Positions 1-7,885 of a stretch of 64,000 bases of DNA are shown here, piece after piece. This stretch comes from Kuafuiihalomonas sp039024635. GTDB lineage: Bacteria > Myxococcota > Kuafuiibacteriia > Kuafuiibacteriales > Kuafuiibacteriaceae. The position numbers and the translations under genes were made by a program. Below the pieces are notes generated by a model. The model was given only the letters and a program-made list of their open reading frames with translations. It made no database searches and had not been told where the DNA came from. Numbering within the stretch: position 1 is the first letter of the stretch; every line of letters begins with the position of its first letter. Location: contig JBCCQA010000004.1 in the NCBI GenBank assembly GCA_039024635.1, positions 124,001-188,000 on the forward strand. The letters are read 5' to 3'.

Positions 1-61
1 GGGCCGGCGACATGAAAAGGAGCGCCGCCACGAGGGTGCTCCGCTGTATGCGTGCGCGCAC
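1..61 (-). CDS. Possible start of a divergent secreted protein (partial)
   Basis: Reading leftward from GTG codons at 61 or 67, the frame stays open to the window edge. It encodes a short basic N-terminus followed by a hydrophobic run (about RSTLVAALLFMSPA) that looks like a signal peptide, so a secreted or envelope protein may be encoded mainly outside the window, divergent from parC. No clear Shine-Dalgarno is visible. Only about 20 residues can be read, so this could be chance. Confidence 0.25.
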   Translation of the reverse strand, partial: MRARIQRSTLVAALLFMSPA

Positions 62-156
62 GATCACATCTGTGTGCCTGCAAGCTGGGCGCCTAGACAC
101 CAACTGAATTCGTCTACCCACGAGGAACCCCGTCCATTTCCCCCGAGGGCCTGGAT

Positions 157-185
157 TTGACCGGGATCAGGCCCGAGGCTAAAGC
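157..185 (+). promoter_or_regulatory. Candidate housekeeping promoter of parC-parE
   Basis: TTGACC at 157-162 and TAAAGC at 180-185 are separated by exactly 17 bp. The -10-like box ends 12 nt before the parC ATG and no Shine-Dalgarno lies between, so the predicted transcript starts only a few nucleotides before the start codon. Confidence 0.4.
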
Positions 186-197
186 GGACCTGAACAG

Positions 198-2522
198 ATG
201 GATACAATCTCCGAGGTGACCCTCAGCGCCGAGGCCCAACGCCTCTACATGAACTACGCGCTCAGCGTCATCACGAGTCGGGCGATCCCCGATGTCCGAG
301 ACGGCCTGAAGCCCGTTCAGCGGCGCATTCTGTACGCCATGCAGAAGGAGCTGAACGTCGGTCCAGATGGCAAGCCCGCCAAGTGCGCCCGAATCGTGGG
401 CGACGTCATCGGTAAATACCATCCCCACGGCGATACCGCGGTCTACGACGCTCTGGTGCGAATGGCCCAGTCCTGGGTGATGCGGGCGCCCCTTGTCCGG
501 GGCCAGGGGAACTTTGGCTCCGTTGATGGCGATGCTCCCGCCGCCTATCGCTATACCGAAGCAAAGCTGACCCCCGTTGCCTTGGAGCTCCTCTCCGAGC
601 TGGGCAAGAAGACCGTTCGCTTCCGGCCCACTTTCGACGCCGAGCGGGTGGAGCCGGTGGTGCTCCCGGCTCGCTACCCCAATCTCCTCGTCAATGGCGC
701 CTCCGGCATCGCGGTGGGCATGGCGACCAGCATCCCGCCTCACAACATGGGCGAGGTCATCGACGCCGCCTGCGCCCTCATCGAGGACCGTGATCTGAGC
801 GTGGCCAAGCTGATGAAGTTCGTCAAAGGCCCCGACTTCCCGAGCGGCGGGGAGCTGGTCGCCGACCGGAGTGAGCTTCGCGGCGTCTATGAAACCGGCT
901 CCGGCACCTTCAAGGTCCGGGCCCAGTGGAAGAGCGAGCGTCCCCGGGGCGCCAACCACATAGTCCTAACCTCGGTGCCCTACGGCGTCGAAAAGCGGAA
1001 CCTGGTGGAGAAGATCGCGGACGTCATCATCGGCAAGAAGCTCCCGACTCTGATCGACGTCCGAGACGAGTCGACGACCGACGTACGCGTGGTGCTCGAG
1101 CTCAGGAAAGAAGCGGACCCAGAGCTTGTGATGGCTTACCTCTACAAACACACGCCGGCCCAGTCGAACTTCTCGGTCAACCTCACCTGCTTGATTCCCT
1201 CCGACAATCCTCTCGTGGCCACGCCGGATCGACTGAACCTGAAGTCCATTCTTCAGCATTTTCTCGCCTTCCGAGAGGAAGTGGTCCGCAAGCGGCTCAG
1301 CCATGACCTGGAGCTCTTGGAAAAGCGGCTTCACATTTTGGAGGGGTTCGAGAAGGTCTTTGATGCTCTGGACGCAATCATCGCCCTCATCCGAAAGAGC
1401 GAGGGCAAGAAGGACGCAGCCCAGAAACTCGTGAAGCGTTTCGATCTGGACGAAGAGCAGACCGACGCCATCCTGGAGCTTCGCCTCTACAGACTGGCCC
1501 GCCTGGAGATTCTGCTGATCCAGAAGGAGGCGGAGGAGAAGCGCAGGCAGGCCAAGGCTCTTCGCAGTCTGCTCAAGAGCCCCGCCAAGCGCTGGGCCCT
1601 CATCAAAGACGAGCTCCACCAGATCAAGAAGGACTTCGCTGACTCTCGCCGCACGAAGATCTTGGGCGCGGTGGCCGAGGCCGAGTTCTCGGAAGCCGAC
1701 TTCATCATCGAAGAGGACGCGATGGTGGTCGTGACGGAGCGGGGATGGGTGAAGAGGCAGCAGTCGATCCGAGACCTGGCGAGCACCCGAATAAAGGAAG
1801 GAGACCGAGTACTGGCCTGCCTGGCCGGCTCCACCCGTTCCAGCGCCGCCTTTTTCACCAGCGCTGGCCACTGCTACGTGGCCCGCATCGCCGACCTTCC
1901 TGCTTCCACAGGATACGGCTCGCCGCTCCAGCAGCTGTTCAAGTTCGCGGACGGGGAAAGCGTCATCGGGGCCATGTCATTCGATCCGCGGATGCTTCCG
2001 GTCCCGGAAGATGACGAAGTCTACGAGGATGGAACGCCCTGCCCTCCCTACGGCATTGCCGTGACCCAGCGAGGCTACGCACTCCGCTTCCCTCTGTGGC
2101 CCCATCGGGAGCCCTCGAACCGAGCCGGCCGCAAGTTCGCGCGCCTCAAGGACGACGACGCCGTCCTCGCCGTGTTCCCGCAGCGGGAAGAAGACGACGG
2201 ATGGGTACTAGTGGCGGCGGACGACGGTCACGCCCTCGCGGTCGAAGCGGAGGACCTGGTGGTCCTAGCCGGCCCCGGTCGGGGCACCCAGCTCATGAAA
2301 TTGGTGCCCAGTGCCCGGCTCCTGGCCGCCCGCTTCGTGCTCGCCGAGGCGGAGAGCCCGCTCCATGTGTTTACGGACAAGGGCAAGAAATACGCTCTGT
2401 GGGCCTCAGAGCTGGCCGGCGCTCGGGCCAGCCGGGGTCGCGCAGTGGTGAAGCGAGCCTCTTTCGCCGAGGTCGAGTACGTGCTCCCCGAGGTTCCGGA
2501 GCTCCCGGAGGAAGAAGAGTAG
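198..2522 (+). CDS. parC: DNA topoisomerase IV subunit A
   Basis: Catalytic breakage-reunion subunit of a type IIA topoisomerase (decatenation of daughter chromosomes), 774 aa. The winged-helix/tower core is N-terminal: QRR at residues 41-43 and catalytic Tyr119 in the AYRYTE motif, preceded by Arg118. A long coiled-coil region follows near residues 350-480, then a beta-pinwheel C-terminus without a recognisable GyrA box, which favours ParC over GyrA. The ATG at 198 starts the conserved N-terminus; no Shine-Dalgarno is present and a promoter lies just upstream. parE follows after 4 nt, the A-before-B order opposite to many gyrase operons. A gyrase-like role cannot be excluded from sequence alone. 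Confidence 0.93.
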   Translation: MDTISEVTLSAEAQRLYMNYALSVITSRAIPDVRDGLKPVQRRILYAMQKELNVGPDGKPAKCARIVGDVIGKYHPHGDTAVYDALVRMAQSWVMRAPLVRGQGNFGSVDGDAPAAYRYTEAKLTPVALELLSELGKKTVRFRPTFDAERVEPVVLPARYPNLLVNGASGIAVGMATSIPPHNMGEVIDAACALIEDRDLSVAKLMKFVKGPDFPSGGELVADRSELRGVYETGSGTFKVRAQWKSERPRGANHIVLTSVPYGVEKRNLVEKIADVIIGKKLPTLIDVRDESTTDVRVVLELRKEADPELVMAYLYKHTPAQSNFSVNLTCLIPSDNPLVATPDRLNLKSILQHFLAFREEVVRKRLSHDLELLEKRLHILEGFEKVFDALDAIIALIRKSEGKKDAAQKLVKRFDLDEEQTDAILELRLYRLARLEILLIQKEAEEKRRQAKALRSLLKSPAKRWALIKDELHQIKKDFADSRRTKILGAVAEAEFSEADFIIEEDAMVVVTERGWVKRQQSIRDLASTRIKEGDRVLACLAGSTRSSAAFFTSAGHCYVARIADLPASTGYGSPLQQLFKFADGESVIGAMSFDPRMLPVPEDDEVYEDGTPCPPYGIAVTQRGYALRFPLWPHREPSNRAGRKFARLKDDDAVLAVFPQREEDDGWVLVAADDGHALAVEAEDLVVLAGPGRGTQLMKLVPSARLLAARFVLAEAESPLHVFTDKGKKYALWASELAGARASRGRAVVKRASFAEVEYVLPEVPELPEEEE

Positions 2523-2526
2523 AGAC

Positions 2527-4452
2527 TTGGCGACCCGAAGGAAAAAGGCCAACGGCTACGACGCGGAAGACATCACCGTCCTGGAGGGCCTGGAGCCTGT
2601 CCGGCTGCGGCCCGGCATGTACATCGGAGGGACCGACGTCCACGGCTACCACCACCTGTTGCGGGAGGTCCTCGACAACTCGATCGACGAGGTCATCAAC
2701 GGACATGCCCAAAACATTCGAGTGGTGCTGGACGAGGACCGGGCCGGGGTCTCGGTCGAGGACGATGGACGAGGCATTCCGGTGGCGAAGATGAAGAAGG
2801 TCGGCAAACCGGCTGTAGAAGTCATCCTCACCACCCTACATGCGGGCGGCAAGTTCGGCGGCGGAGGCTACGACGTTTCCGGCGGCCTCCACGGGGTCGG
2901 CTCCTCGGTCGTCAACGCACTCTCCGAGTCCCTGACCGTGACCGTTCAGCGAGACGGGGGCGTCTTCACCCAGAGCTATGCCCGTGGGAAGGCGAGCACC
3001 AAGCTCGCCAAGAAAGGGGCCTCGAAAAAGACCGGCACCCGGATTCACTTTCGCCCCGACCCCGAGGTCTTCGGTGAGAGGAGCCGCTTCGAAGCGCGAC
3101 GGGTCAAGGAGCTCCTGGAGAGCAAGGCCTTTCTGAATCCCACCGCCACGCTCGTCTACGTCGACCCGGCTGAAGACGAGGAAGAGACCTATCACCACCC
3201 CGGCGGCCTGGCCGAGTATCTCCCCAGCCTCCTCGAGCTCCACAAGAAGGAGCCCATCGTCGGGGAGGCTTTCGCTTTCACCCGAGACGAGTACCCGCGG
3301 ACCCAGCTCATCCTGACCTGGACCTCCGGCACACAGGAGCAGCTTCTGAGCTACGCCAACGGGGTTCGAACCTCGGACGGCGGCTCCCATGAAAACGGCC
3401 TGAAGGCAGCCATCGTGAAGGCGGTCCGAGCCTACATGACCGGCAAGAAGCGACAGCCCAAGGGGCTCACGGTCACGGCGGAGGACATTCGAGAGGGGGT
3501 GGTAGGCATCCTTTCGACCTATATCCGAGAACCCCAGTTTCAGGGTCAGACGAAGGGACGACTCAACAACCCCGAGGCCAGCGGCCTGATCGAAAACATG
3601 GTGCGGCCGGCCCTCGAGCAGTGGCTCCTCGATCACGGGTCGATGGCGGATCAGATCTGTGACCGCATCGAGCTGGCGGCCCGGGCCCGAGAGGCCTCCC
3701 GGGTGGCGGCTCAGCAGGTCAACCGCAAGGGGGCGGTGAGCCACAGGCTGAATCTCCCCGGCAAGCTGGCCGACTGCGCCAGCACCAACCCCAAGAACAG
3801 CGAGCTCTTCATCGTGGAGGGCGACTCGGCCGGCGGCTCGGCGAAAATGGCACGAGACCGAAAGACTCAGGCCATCCTGCCCCTACGAGGCAAGGTCTTG
3901 AATACCATGCAGGCCTCCTTGGCCAAGGTGCTCGAAAACAAGGAGATCGGAAACATCGTCTCCGCCCTCGGCTGCGGCATCGGACCGAAGCTGGACCTCT
4001 CCAAGCTGCGCTACGAGCGCATCTTCCTCCTCATGGACGCCGACTCCGACGGCGCCCACATCGCGACCCTGCTCCTCACCTTCTTCGTCAAGCACATGCC
4101 GGAGCTGGTGCAGAACGGACATATCTTTCTGGCCCAGCCACCTCTGTTCCGAGTGGATGCAGCCAAGGAGACCCACTGGGCCCTGGATGACGAAGAGAAG
4201 GAGCGAATTCTGGCCGGGCTGCCCAAGAACGTGACGCCTCGCATCGGACGCTTCAAAGGCCTCGGGGAGATGAACGCCGACGAGCTCAAGACCACGACCC
4301 TGGACCCAGCTCACCGCCGGGCGCTGCAGGTCGTCTTGGACGAAGAGGGCACCGAGACGATCGCCGCCCTCATGGGCAAGGATCCCGCACCGCGCTTCCG
4401 CTTCATCATGGAACGGGCCGACACGGCCAACGGCGAAGAACTCGACCTTTGA
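2527..4452 (+). CDS. parE: DNA topoisomerase IV subunit B
   Basis: ATPase subunit of topoisomerase IV, 641 aa, partner of the preceding parC and translationally close to it (4-nt gap, TTG start). The GHKL ATPase domain shows Glu47 and Asn51 in REVLDNSIDE, DDGRGIP at 79-85 and the lid/Walker-like segment LHGVGSSVVNAL near 121-132. The transducer follows, then a TOPRIM domain with EGDSAGGSA near residue 431 and the metal motif DADSDGAH near 504 (usual family form DADVDGxH). The C-terminus keeps RFKGLGEMNADEL. At about 640 aa without a large insertion it is the compact ParE/GyrB form. ParE rather than GyrB is inferred from the pairing. Confidence 0.93.
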   Translation: MATRRKKANGYDAEDITVLEGLEPVRLRPGMYIGGTDVHGYHHLLREVLDNSIDEVINGHAQNIRVVLDEDRAGVSVEDDGRGIPVAKMKKVGKPAVEVILTTLHAGGKFGGGGYDVSGGLHGVGSSVVNALSESLTVTVQRDGGVFTQSYARGKASTKLAKKGASKKTGTRIHFRPDPEVFGERSRFEARRVKELLESKAFLNPTATLVYVDPAEDEEETYHHPGGLAEYLPSLLELHKKEPIVGEAFAFTRDEYPRTQLILTWTSGTQEQLLSYANGVRTSDGGSHENGLKAAIVKAVRAYMTGKKRQPKGLTVTAEDIREGVVGILSTYIREPQFQGQTKGRLNNPEASGLIENMVRPALEQWLLDHGSMADQICDRIELAARAREASRVAAQQVNRKGAVSHRLNLPGKLADCASTNPKNSELFIVEGDSAGGSAKMARDRKTQAILPLRGKVLNTMQASLAKVLENKEIGNIVSALGCGIGPKLDLSKLRYERIFLLMDADSDGAHIATLLLTFFVKHMPELVQNGHIFLAQPPLFRVDAAKETHWALDDEEKERILAGLPKNVTPRIGRFKGLGEMNADELKTTTLDPAHRRALQVVLDEEGTETIAALMGKDPAPRFRFIMERADTANGEELDL

Positions 4453-4469
4453 GAGCGCGGGCCGAACAG

Positions 4470-4498
4470 TTGACAGGGTGACAGGGTACGCTGATAGT
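4470..4498 (+). promoter_or_regulatory. Candidate strong sigma70-type promoter for the TIGR04563 pair
   Basis: A perfect -35 hexamer TTGACA (4470-4475), a 17-bp spacer and GATAGT (4493-4498, four of six matches to TATAAT). It lies 29 nt before the ATG of the first small gene, allowing a short leader with a weak GAGAAG Shine-Dalgarno. It is the closest match to the textbook consensus in the window. Confidence 0.6.
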
Positions 4499-4527
4499 TC
4501 CGGCGGACCTACATCCCGCGAGAAGCC

Positions 4528-4728
4528 ATGGCCAGCACCGACAAGCGCAAGCAATCACTCTACTTTCCCGAGGACATGCTGAAGGAGATCCAGGACGAAG
4601 CGAACCGGCAGGACCGGTCGCTATCGTGGATCGTTCAGCAGGCCTGGCGCATCGCTCGCACCGAGATCATGCGCTTCCCCTCGGTGAACGACGTCCTAGA
4701 GTCCTCCTCCGTCAATCGAGACGACTGA
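4528..4728 (+). CDS. Small TIGR04563-type protein, copy 1
   Basis: A 66-aa protein of the kind I know as the TIGR04563 family, small proteins present in multiple copies in Myxococcales genomes. The conserved block runs KQSLYFPEDMLKEIQ, then EANRQDRSLSWIVQQAWRIA. A short beta strand followed by two helices recalls ribbon-helix-helix (CopG/MetJ-like) DNA-binding proteins, so a small dimeric transcription factor is an inference; no function is established to my knowledge. It has its own consensus-like promoter, and a close paralog starts 2 nt after its stop, so the two are probably cotranscribed and arose by tandem duplication. Confidence 0.85.
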   Translation: MASTDKRKQSLYFPEDMLKEIQDEANRQDRSLSWIVQQAWRIARTEIMRFPSVNDVLESSSVNRDD

Positions 4729-4730
4729 CG

Positions 4731-4907
4731 ATGAGCGGCGGCGTCAAACAGAGCCTCTACTTCCCCGAAGAGATGCTCGCTGAGATCCAGAAGGAGGCCA
4801 AACGCCAAGACCGATCGGTCTCCTGGATCGTTCAGCAGGCCTGGAGGGTAGGCCGCAAGGAGCTGTGGAAGATGCCTTCCACCACCGACTACCTTCCGAA
4901 TCCTTAG
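4731..4907 (+). CDS. Small TIGR04563-type protein, copy 2
   Basis: A 58-aa paralog of the preceding gene: VKQSLYFPEEMLAEIQ and KRQDRSVSWIVQQAWRVGRKE align residue for residue with copy 1 and only the tails diverge. The ATG at 4731 is chosen because it gives the family length; the frame is open further upstream but that stretch overlaps copy 1 and has no similarity to the family. The 2-nt gap suggests translational coupling. A role in DNA binding or in heterodimers with copy 1 is inferred from the RHH-like pattern only. Confidence 0.85.
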   Translation: MSGGVKQSLYFPEEMLAEIQKEAKRQDRSVSWIVQQAWRVGRKELWKMPSTTDYLPNP

Positions 4908-4929
4908 GGTCGGATCATAGGGGGCCGGG

Positions 4930-4957
4930 TCCGCGCGAAGCGCGGCCCAACGAGGGG
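4930..4957. repeat. GC-rich intergenic hairpin repeat, copy A
   Basis: Contains the perfect short hairpin CCGCGC-GAA-GCGCGG followed by a CCCAACGAGGGG tail. The first 20 nt recur identically at 7579-7598 and the last 22 nt (4936-4957) recur identically at 7718-7739. All copies lie between genes; here it follows the small TIGR04563-type gene and may act as an RNA 3'-end structure or a REP-like element. Confidence 0.7.
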
Positions 4958-5021
4958 GCCCCACCAACAAAGTCCCAAGACCAAGAACCCAGTCAGACCA
5001 AGCACCCAGTCTGATTCGGAA

Positions 5022-5834
5022 TCAGTTCAAGTCGATGGAACCGTTCTGCTCGACGGGAAGATTGAAGTTCTCCATCACCAGCTCCCCCGTCATCGAGTAG
5101 CTCAAGCTCTCCTGGTCGAGCATCGACTTCCAACCCTTCCCGAAAGAGGTCTCATCGACGGTGACGTTGACCTCGTACTCCTGGACGGCACCCTGGGTCA
5201 GACGGATGCCGATGCCCGCCGTTCCCTCCGCGACTTTCTTGCCGGACATGACGATCTCGTAGCTCGCGTTCTCGACCACGACCGAGAAGGGGTTCTCGTT
5301 GATCAGGCGTAGGTAGAAGGTCACGTCGATGCCCTCCCCTTCGTAGATCGAGGATTGGGCTTCGTGGACCACGAATCGCGGCAGGTTGGGGGGCGCGATC
5401 GAACCCTTCCGGATGAAGCTGGCGCTCGTACCGTCGCCGAAGCTGATGGCGCCCTCCATTTGAACCAGGATTTCTTCCTTTCCGGCCGCGGCAAGAAAGG
5501 CCTCCGCTGCCTCTGGGAAAGCCAGATCTTGAGAGAGCTCGACCTCGGCGGCGGACTTCCCGGGGAGCTCGGAGTTCGGAGTCAAGGTGCTCCGACCCTC
5601 GATGGGCGTATCCAAGTTCTCGGTTCGGACCAAGTACTCGACCTTGGCGATGGTCACTGGCAGCTCACGCGGATTGGTGATGCGGATCTTGGCCCGGACG
5701 TTGGCCTCGCGGAGACTCTGGGTGGAGGGAATGATTCGCTCGACCTTCACCTCGGGGGGCGGGAGCGGTTCGTTGGATCCGGAGGCGCAGGCGATGAGCG
5801 GGAGGAGCGGGAGTGCGCAGCTTGATTTCCACAT
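5022..5834 (-). CDS. LEA14/WHy-type lipoprotein
   Basis: A 270-aa exported lipoprotein. The N-terminus is a short signal peptide ending in the lipobox LIAC with Cys16, so it should be lipid-anchored. The mature part looks like two tandem late-embryogenesis-abundant type 2 (WHy/LEA14) beta-sandwich domains; markers are VRAKIRITNPRELPVTIAKV near residue 45 and FYLRLINENPFSVVVENASY in the second half, each with the N-P-x-x-x-x-V pattern of the family. Function in bacteria is unclear; envelope stress or scaffold roles are guesses. It lies 21 nt downstream of another lipoprotein gene and is probably cotranscribed with it. Confidence 0.8.
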   Translation of the reverse strand: MWKSSCALPLLPLIACASGSNEPLPPPEVKVERIIPSTQSLREANVRAKIRITNPRELPVTIAKVEYLVRTENLDTPIEGRSTLTPNSELPGKSAAEVELSQDLAFPEAAEAFLAAAGKEEILVQMEGAISFGDGTSASFIRKGSIAPPNLPRFVVHEAQSSIYEGEGIDVTFYLRLINENPFSVVVENASYEIVMSGKKVAEGTAGIGIRLTQGAVQEYEVNVTVDETSFGKGWKSMLDQESLSYSMTGELVMENFNLPVEQNGSIDLN

Positions 5835-5855
5835 GCCGCGCGTCTCACCCCGTGC

Positions 5856-6650
5856 TCAGGAGCAGGTCAAGTCGCCTTCCGTGCTTCCGTCCGAGCGCGT
5901 CACGCGGAACTGGAGGAGCTGGAAGTCCGTCTCCGTGTAGTCCTGGAAGCGCACGAAACCGATGCCGGGGGCCACGAATTCCGAGAGGTTGAAGGTCTCA
6001 CCCCCGCGGCTGATGGTCACCGTTATCTCGGTGCCAGCGAAAGAGGTCCCATTGGCATCGAGCTCTGAAGCCGTCTCGCTGAACACGTCGTAGACGTAGG
6101 TCTCGGGGTCGACCTCATCGCCGGTGAGGCGCATGCCGCTCGCGTCGAAAACCGATTGGGGCGTGGTGTTCGTGGTCTCTCGACCCGGCGGGTCGACGAT
6201 GGGCGTGCCCTCGGAGCCCCGAACAAGGGCAAGGGTGACCGGCGGCGTCCCCACGCCGTCGATCTGGGGGTCATCGAAGAAGCGCGTCACCTGGGGGCTG
6301 ACGGTGGAGGCTCGGCTCGACTCCTGAAGGATGCGGACTTCACCACCGACGACTTCGTAGATCCGGATGAGGGTGTCGGCCCCGCCGGTTCGAGTCAGGC
6401 GCCATTCTCGGATGTCGCGGCCGGGGTAGGGGTTGCGCTCGTTGTCGCCCATCAGGTCCGATACGCGGACCTCGGCCACCGAGTCAGCCTGCCCGGTGCC
6501 GAGCGAGAACTCGTAGCGGTAACAGTTGCCGGCGCCTAGGCCATAGTAGTCGAAGACGTCGCCCACCGTGATGGTGGTCGGTCCGTCGCTGCCCTCTTCG
6601 CCGCATCCAGCGAAGAGGAGGAGGCTCAGGCCGAGCCCACGAAGCTTCAT
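5856..6650 (-). CDS. Lipoprotein of unknown function
   Basis: A 264-aa protein with a clean signal peptide and lipobox LFAGC (Cys16) followed by a Gly/Glu/Ser-rich linker. The rest is beta-rich with no domain I recognise (segments such as NCYRYEF and GIGFVRFQDYTETDFQLL). A second Cys lies near the N-terminus of the mature part (GNCYRYEF) and one at the C-terminus (LTCS), possibly a disulfide. The pattern resembles small beta-barrel outer-membrane-associated lipoproteins, which is inference. It is the first gene of a two-lipoprotein operon, divergent from the TPR gene at 6741. Confidence 0.8.
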   Translation of the reverse strand: MKLRGLGLSLLLFAGCGEEGSDGPTTITVGDVFDYYGLGAGNCYRYEFSLGTGQADSVAEVRVSDLMGDNERNPYPGRDIREWRLTRTGGADTLIRIYEVVGGEVRILQESSRASTVSPQVTRFFDDPQIDGVGTPPVTLALVRGSEGTPIVDPPGRETTNTTPQSVFDASGMRLTGDEVDPETYVYDVFSETASELDANGTSFAGTEITVTISRGGETFNLSEFVAPGIGFVRFQDYTETDFQLLQFRVTRSDGSTEGDLTCS

Positions 6651-6700
6651 CCCGGCTTTTCATCACAGCCGCCGGGCCGAGTAAACCGATGTGAGCGCCG

Positions 6701-6729
6701 TTGACCCGCCTCGACGGCCTCAGTACGGA
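6701..6729 (+). promoter_or_regulatory. Candidate promoter of the TPR gene
   Basis: TTGACC (6701-6706), exactly 17 bp, then TACGGA (6724-6729). The -10-like box ends 11 nt before the ATG. The -35 is identical to that of parC, zapA and scpB. The -10 match is weak. Confidence 0.35.
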
Positions 6730-6740
6730 AGCAGCAGGCC

Positions 6741-7571
6741 ATGAGCGAGGACGACCGGGACCTCCACCGGCGACAGTTGAGCGACCAGTTCAACGACCGG
6801 GGCATCGAGGCGGCGGATCGCAAGTGGCTGGACGAAGCCATCAAGGCCTTCAAGCGCGCTATCGAGCTGGACCCGGAGTCGGCCCACGCCCACGACAATC
6901 TGGCCACGGTCTACAGCGAAAAAGGCATGCTGTTGGAGGCCCTAGCTGAGTACCTGGAGGCCATCAGGTTGGAGCCCGACTCGCCGACCGCCCACTACAA
7001 CCTGGCTTGCTTCCTGAGCAGCCATGGCCATCAGATGGCTATCGAGCGCTACCAAGAGGCCATCCGGATGGAGCACGACTACCCGGACGCCCACGTCAAC
7101 TTGGGCCTTTGCCACGCCGACGCCGGTGAGCACGAGCTGGCCATCCAGGAGTTCCGAACCGCCGTCGAGCTGGACCCCGACGACCTCGGAGCCAAGCAAG
7201 AGCTGGCGGCCTCCCTTATCGACGTGGGTGAGTTTGCGGAGGCCATCCGCCACTTGAAGGACGTCCTGAAGGTCGAAGAGGAGAACGTCGACGCCTTGAT
7301 AGACCTCGGCATCGCCTACTCGGCCCAAGGCTTCTACGCCGAGGCCGAGCGCGCCCTGACCCGCGCCCACGCCCTCGACGGCAAAGAGGTCATCATCGCC
7401 TACCAGCTGGCCGCCCTTTACGCGAGCTGGCGCAAGGATGACGACGCCCTGCAGGCTCTTCGAACTTCCTACCAACTCGACGAAGAGCGGACCCTAGGCT
7501 GGGTCGAGTCGGACCGAGTCTTCGACAGCATCCGCCACCGAGTCGAGTTTCGCCAAATCTTCAGTTCGTAG
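6741..7571 (+). CDS. Cytoplasmic tetratricopeptide-repeat protein
   Basis: A 276-aa protein built almost entirely of about seven TPR units (for example DEAIKAFKRAIELDPESAHA, LEALAEYLEAIRLEPDS, LAIQEFRTAVELDPDD). No signal peptide or membrane segment is visible, so it should be a soluble protein-protein interaction scaffold. The C-terminus (WVESDRVFDSIRHRVEFRQIF) resembles the capping end common in bacterial TPR proteins. Binding partner unknown. It is divergent from the lipoprotein operon and 314 nt upstream of smc, with its own candidate promoter. Confidence 0.88.
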   Translation: MSEDDRDLHRRQLSDQFNDRGIEAADRKWLDEAIKAFKRAIELDPESAHAHDNLATVYSEKGMLLEALAEYLEAIRLEPDSPTAHYNLACFLSSHGHQMAIERYQEAIRMEHDYPDAHVNLGLCHADAGEHELAIQEFRTAVELDPDDLGAKQELAASLIDVGEFAEAIRHLKDVLKVEEENVDALIDLGIAYSAQGFYAEAERALTRAHALDGKEVIIAYQLAALYASWRKDDDALQALRTSYQLDEERTLGWVESDRVFDSIRHRVEFRQIFSS

Positions 7572-7578
7572 GTCCCGA

Positions 7579-7598
7579 TCCGCGCGAAGCGCGGCCCA
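7579..7598. repeat. GC-rich intergenic hairpin repeat, copy B
   Basis: Identical over 20 nt to 4930-4949 (TCCGCGCGAAGCGCGGCCCA), including the CCGCGC-GAA-GCGCGG hairpin. It lies 7 nt after the stop of the TPR gene, where a transcript 3'-end structure would be expected, but no T-tract follows. Confidence 0.65.
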
Positions 7599-7717
7599 CC
7601 CTTCTCCGTTCGCTCCTTCGGACCGTCGCTTCGCGAATTCCTACATGCGCTCCCTGCGTGTTTGAGAGGAGCGCTGCCCGCTTCTCTAAACCTTGCGTCC
7701 GCGCAGCCGAAACCGAA

Positions 7718-7739
7718 CGAAGCGCGGCCCAACGAGGGG
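7718..7739. repeat. GC-rich intergenic repeat, copy C (partial)
   Basis: Identical over 22 nt to 4936-4957. It keeps the right half of the element (GAAGCGCGGCCCAACGAGGGG) but lacks the left CCGCGC arm, so it cannot form the same hairpin. Confidence 0.6.
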
Positions 7740-7845
7740 CCGTTGGGGGGCAGGTCCTCGGGGGCGATGGAGGGCTCGAATGGCCGTGGACCACACCGTG
7801 GCCACACCAAGATCTAGGGAGCTCCAACCCCCGACCCCCAATAAC

Positions 7846-7874
7846 TTGCGCTCGACTCTTCGCTCCCGTAGCTT
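7846..7874 (+). promoter_or_regulatory. Candidate promoter of smc
   Basis: TTGCGC (7846-7851), 17 bp, TAGCTT (7869-7874), ending 11 nt before the smc ATG. The only purine-rich sequence before the start is AAGG one nucleotide from the ATG, too close to work as a normal Shine-Dalgarno. Confidence 0.35.
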
Positions 7875-7885
7875 CATCCGAAGGT

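Larger units (their letters stand above)
7572..7885. other. 314-nt intergenic region between the TPR gene and smc
   Basis: No credible gene; the smc reading frame is open back to 7658 but the extension is compositionally unlike SMC. The stretch holds two copies of the GC-rich intergenic repeat (7579-7598 and 7718-7739) and, at its end, a candidate smc promoter. Between the repeats is further GC-rich sequence of the gaagcgcgg/ccgttcgctcc type, a mosaic of small repeats. Confidence 0.6.

Noticed and set aside
114..959. Long minus-strand open frame opposite parC
   Set aside because: Antisense shadow of a strongly conserved gene in GC-rich DNA; no domain or codon pattern of its own. The same applies to many long opposite-strand frames over smc, lhr, infB, pnp and nusA.
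3360..3380. GGTTCGAACC-like T-loop motif inside parE
   Set aside because: It falls in conserved ParE coding sequence and no cloverleaf can be folded around it.
7658..7885. N-terminal extension of the smc frame
   Set aside because: The 76 extra residues precede the conserved MKIRRLEIQGFKSF start, cover two intergenic repeats and a promoter-like element, and do not look like SMC.
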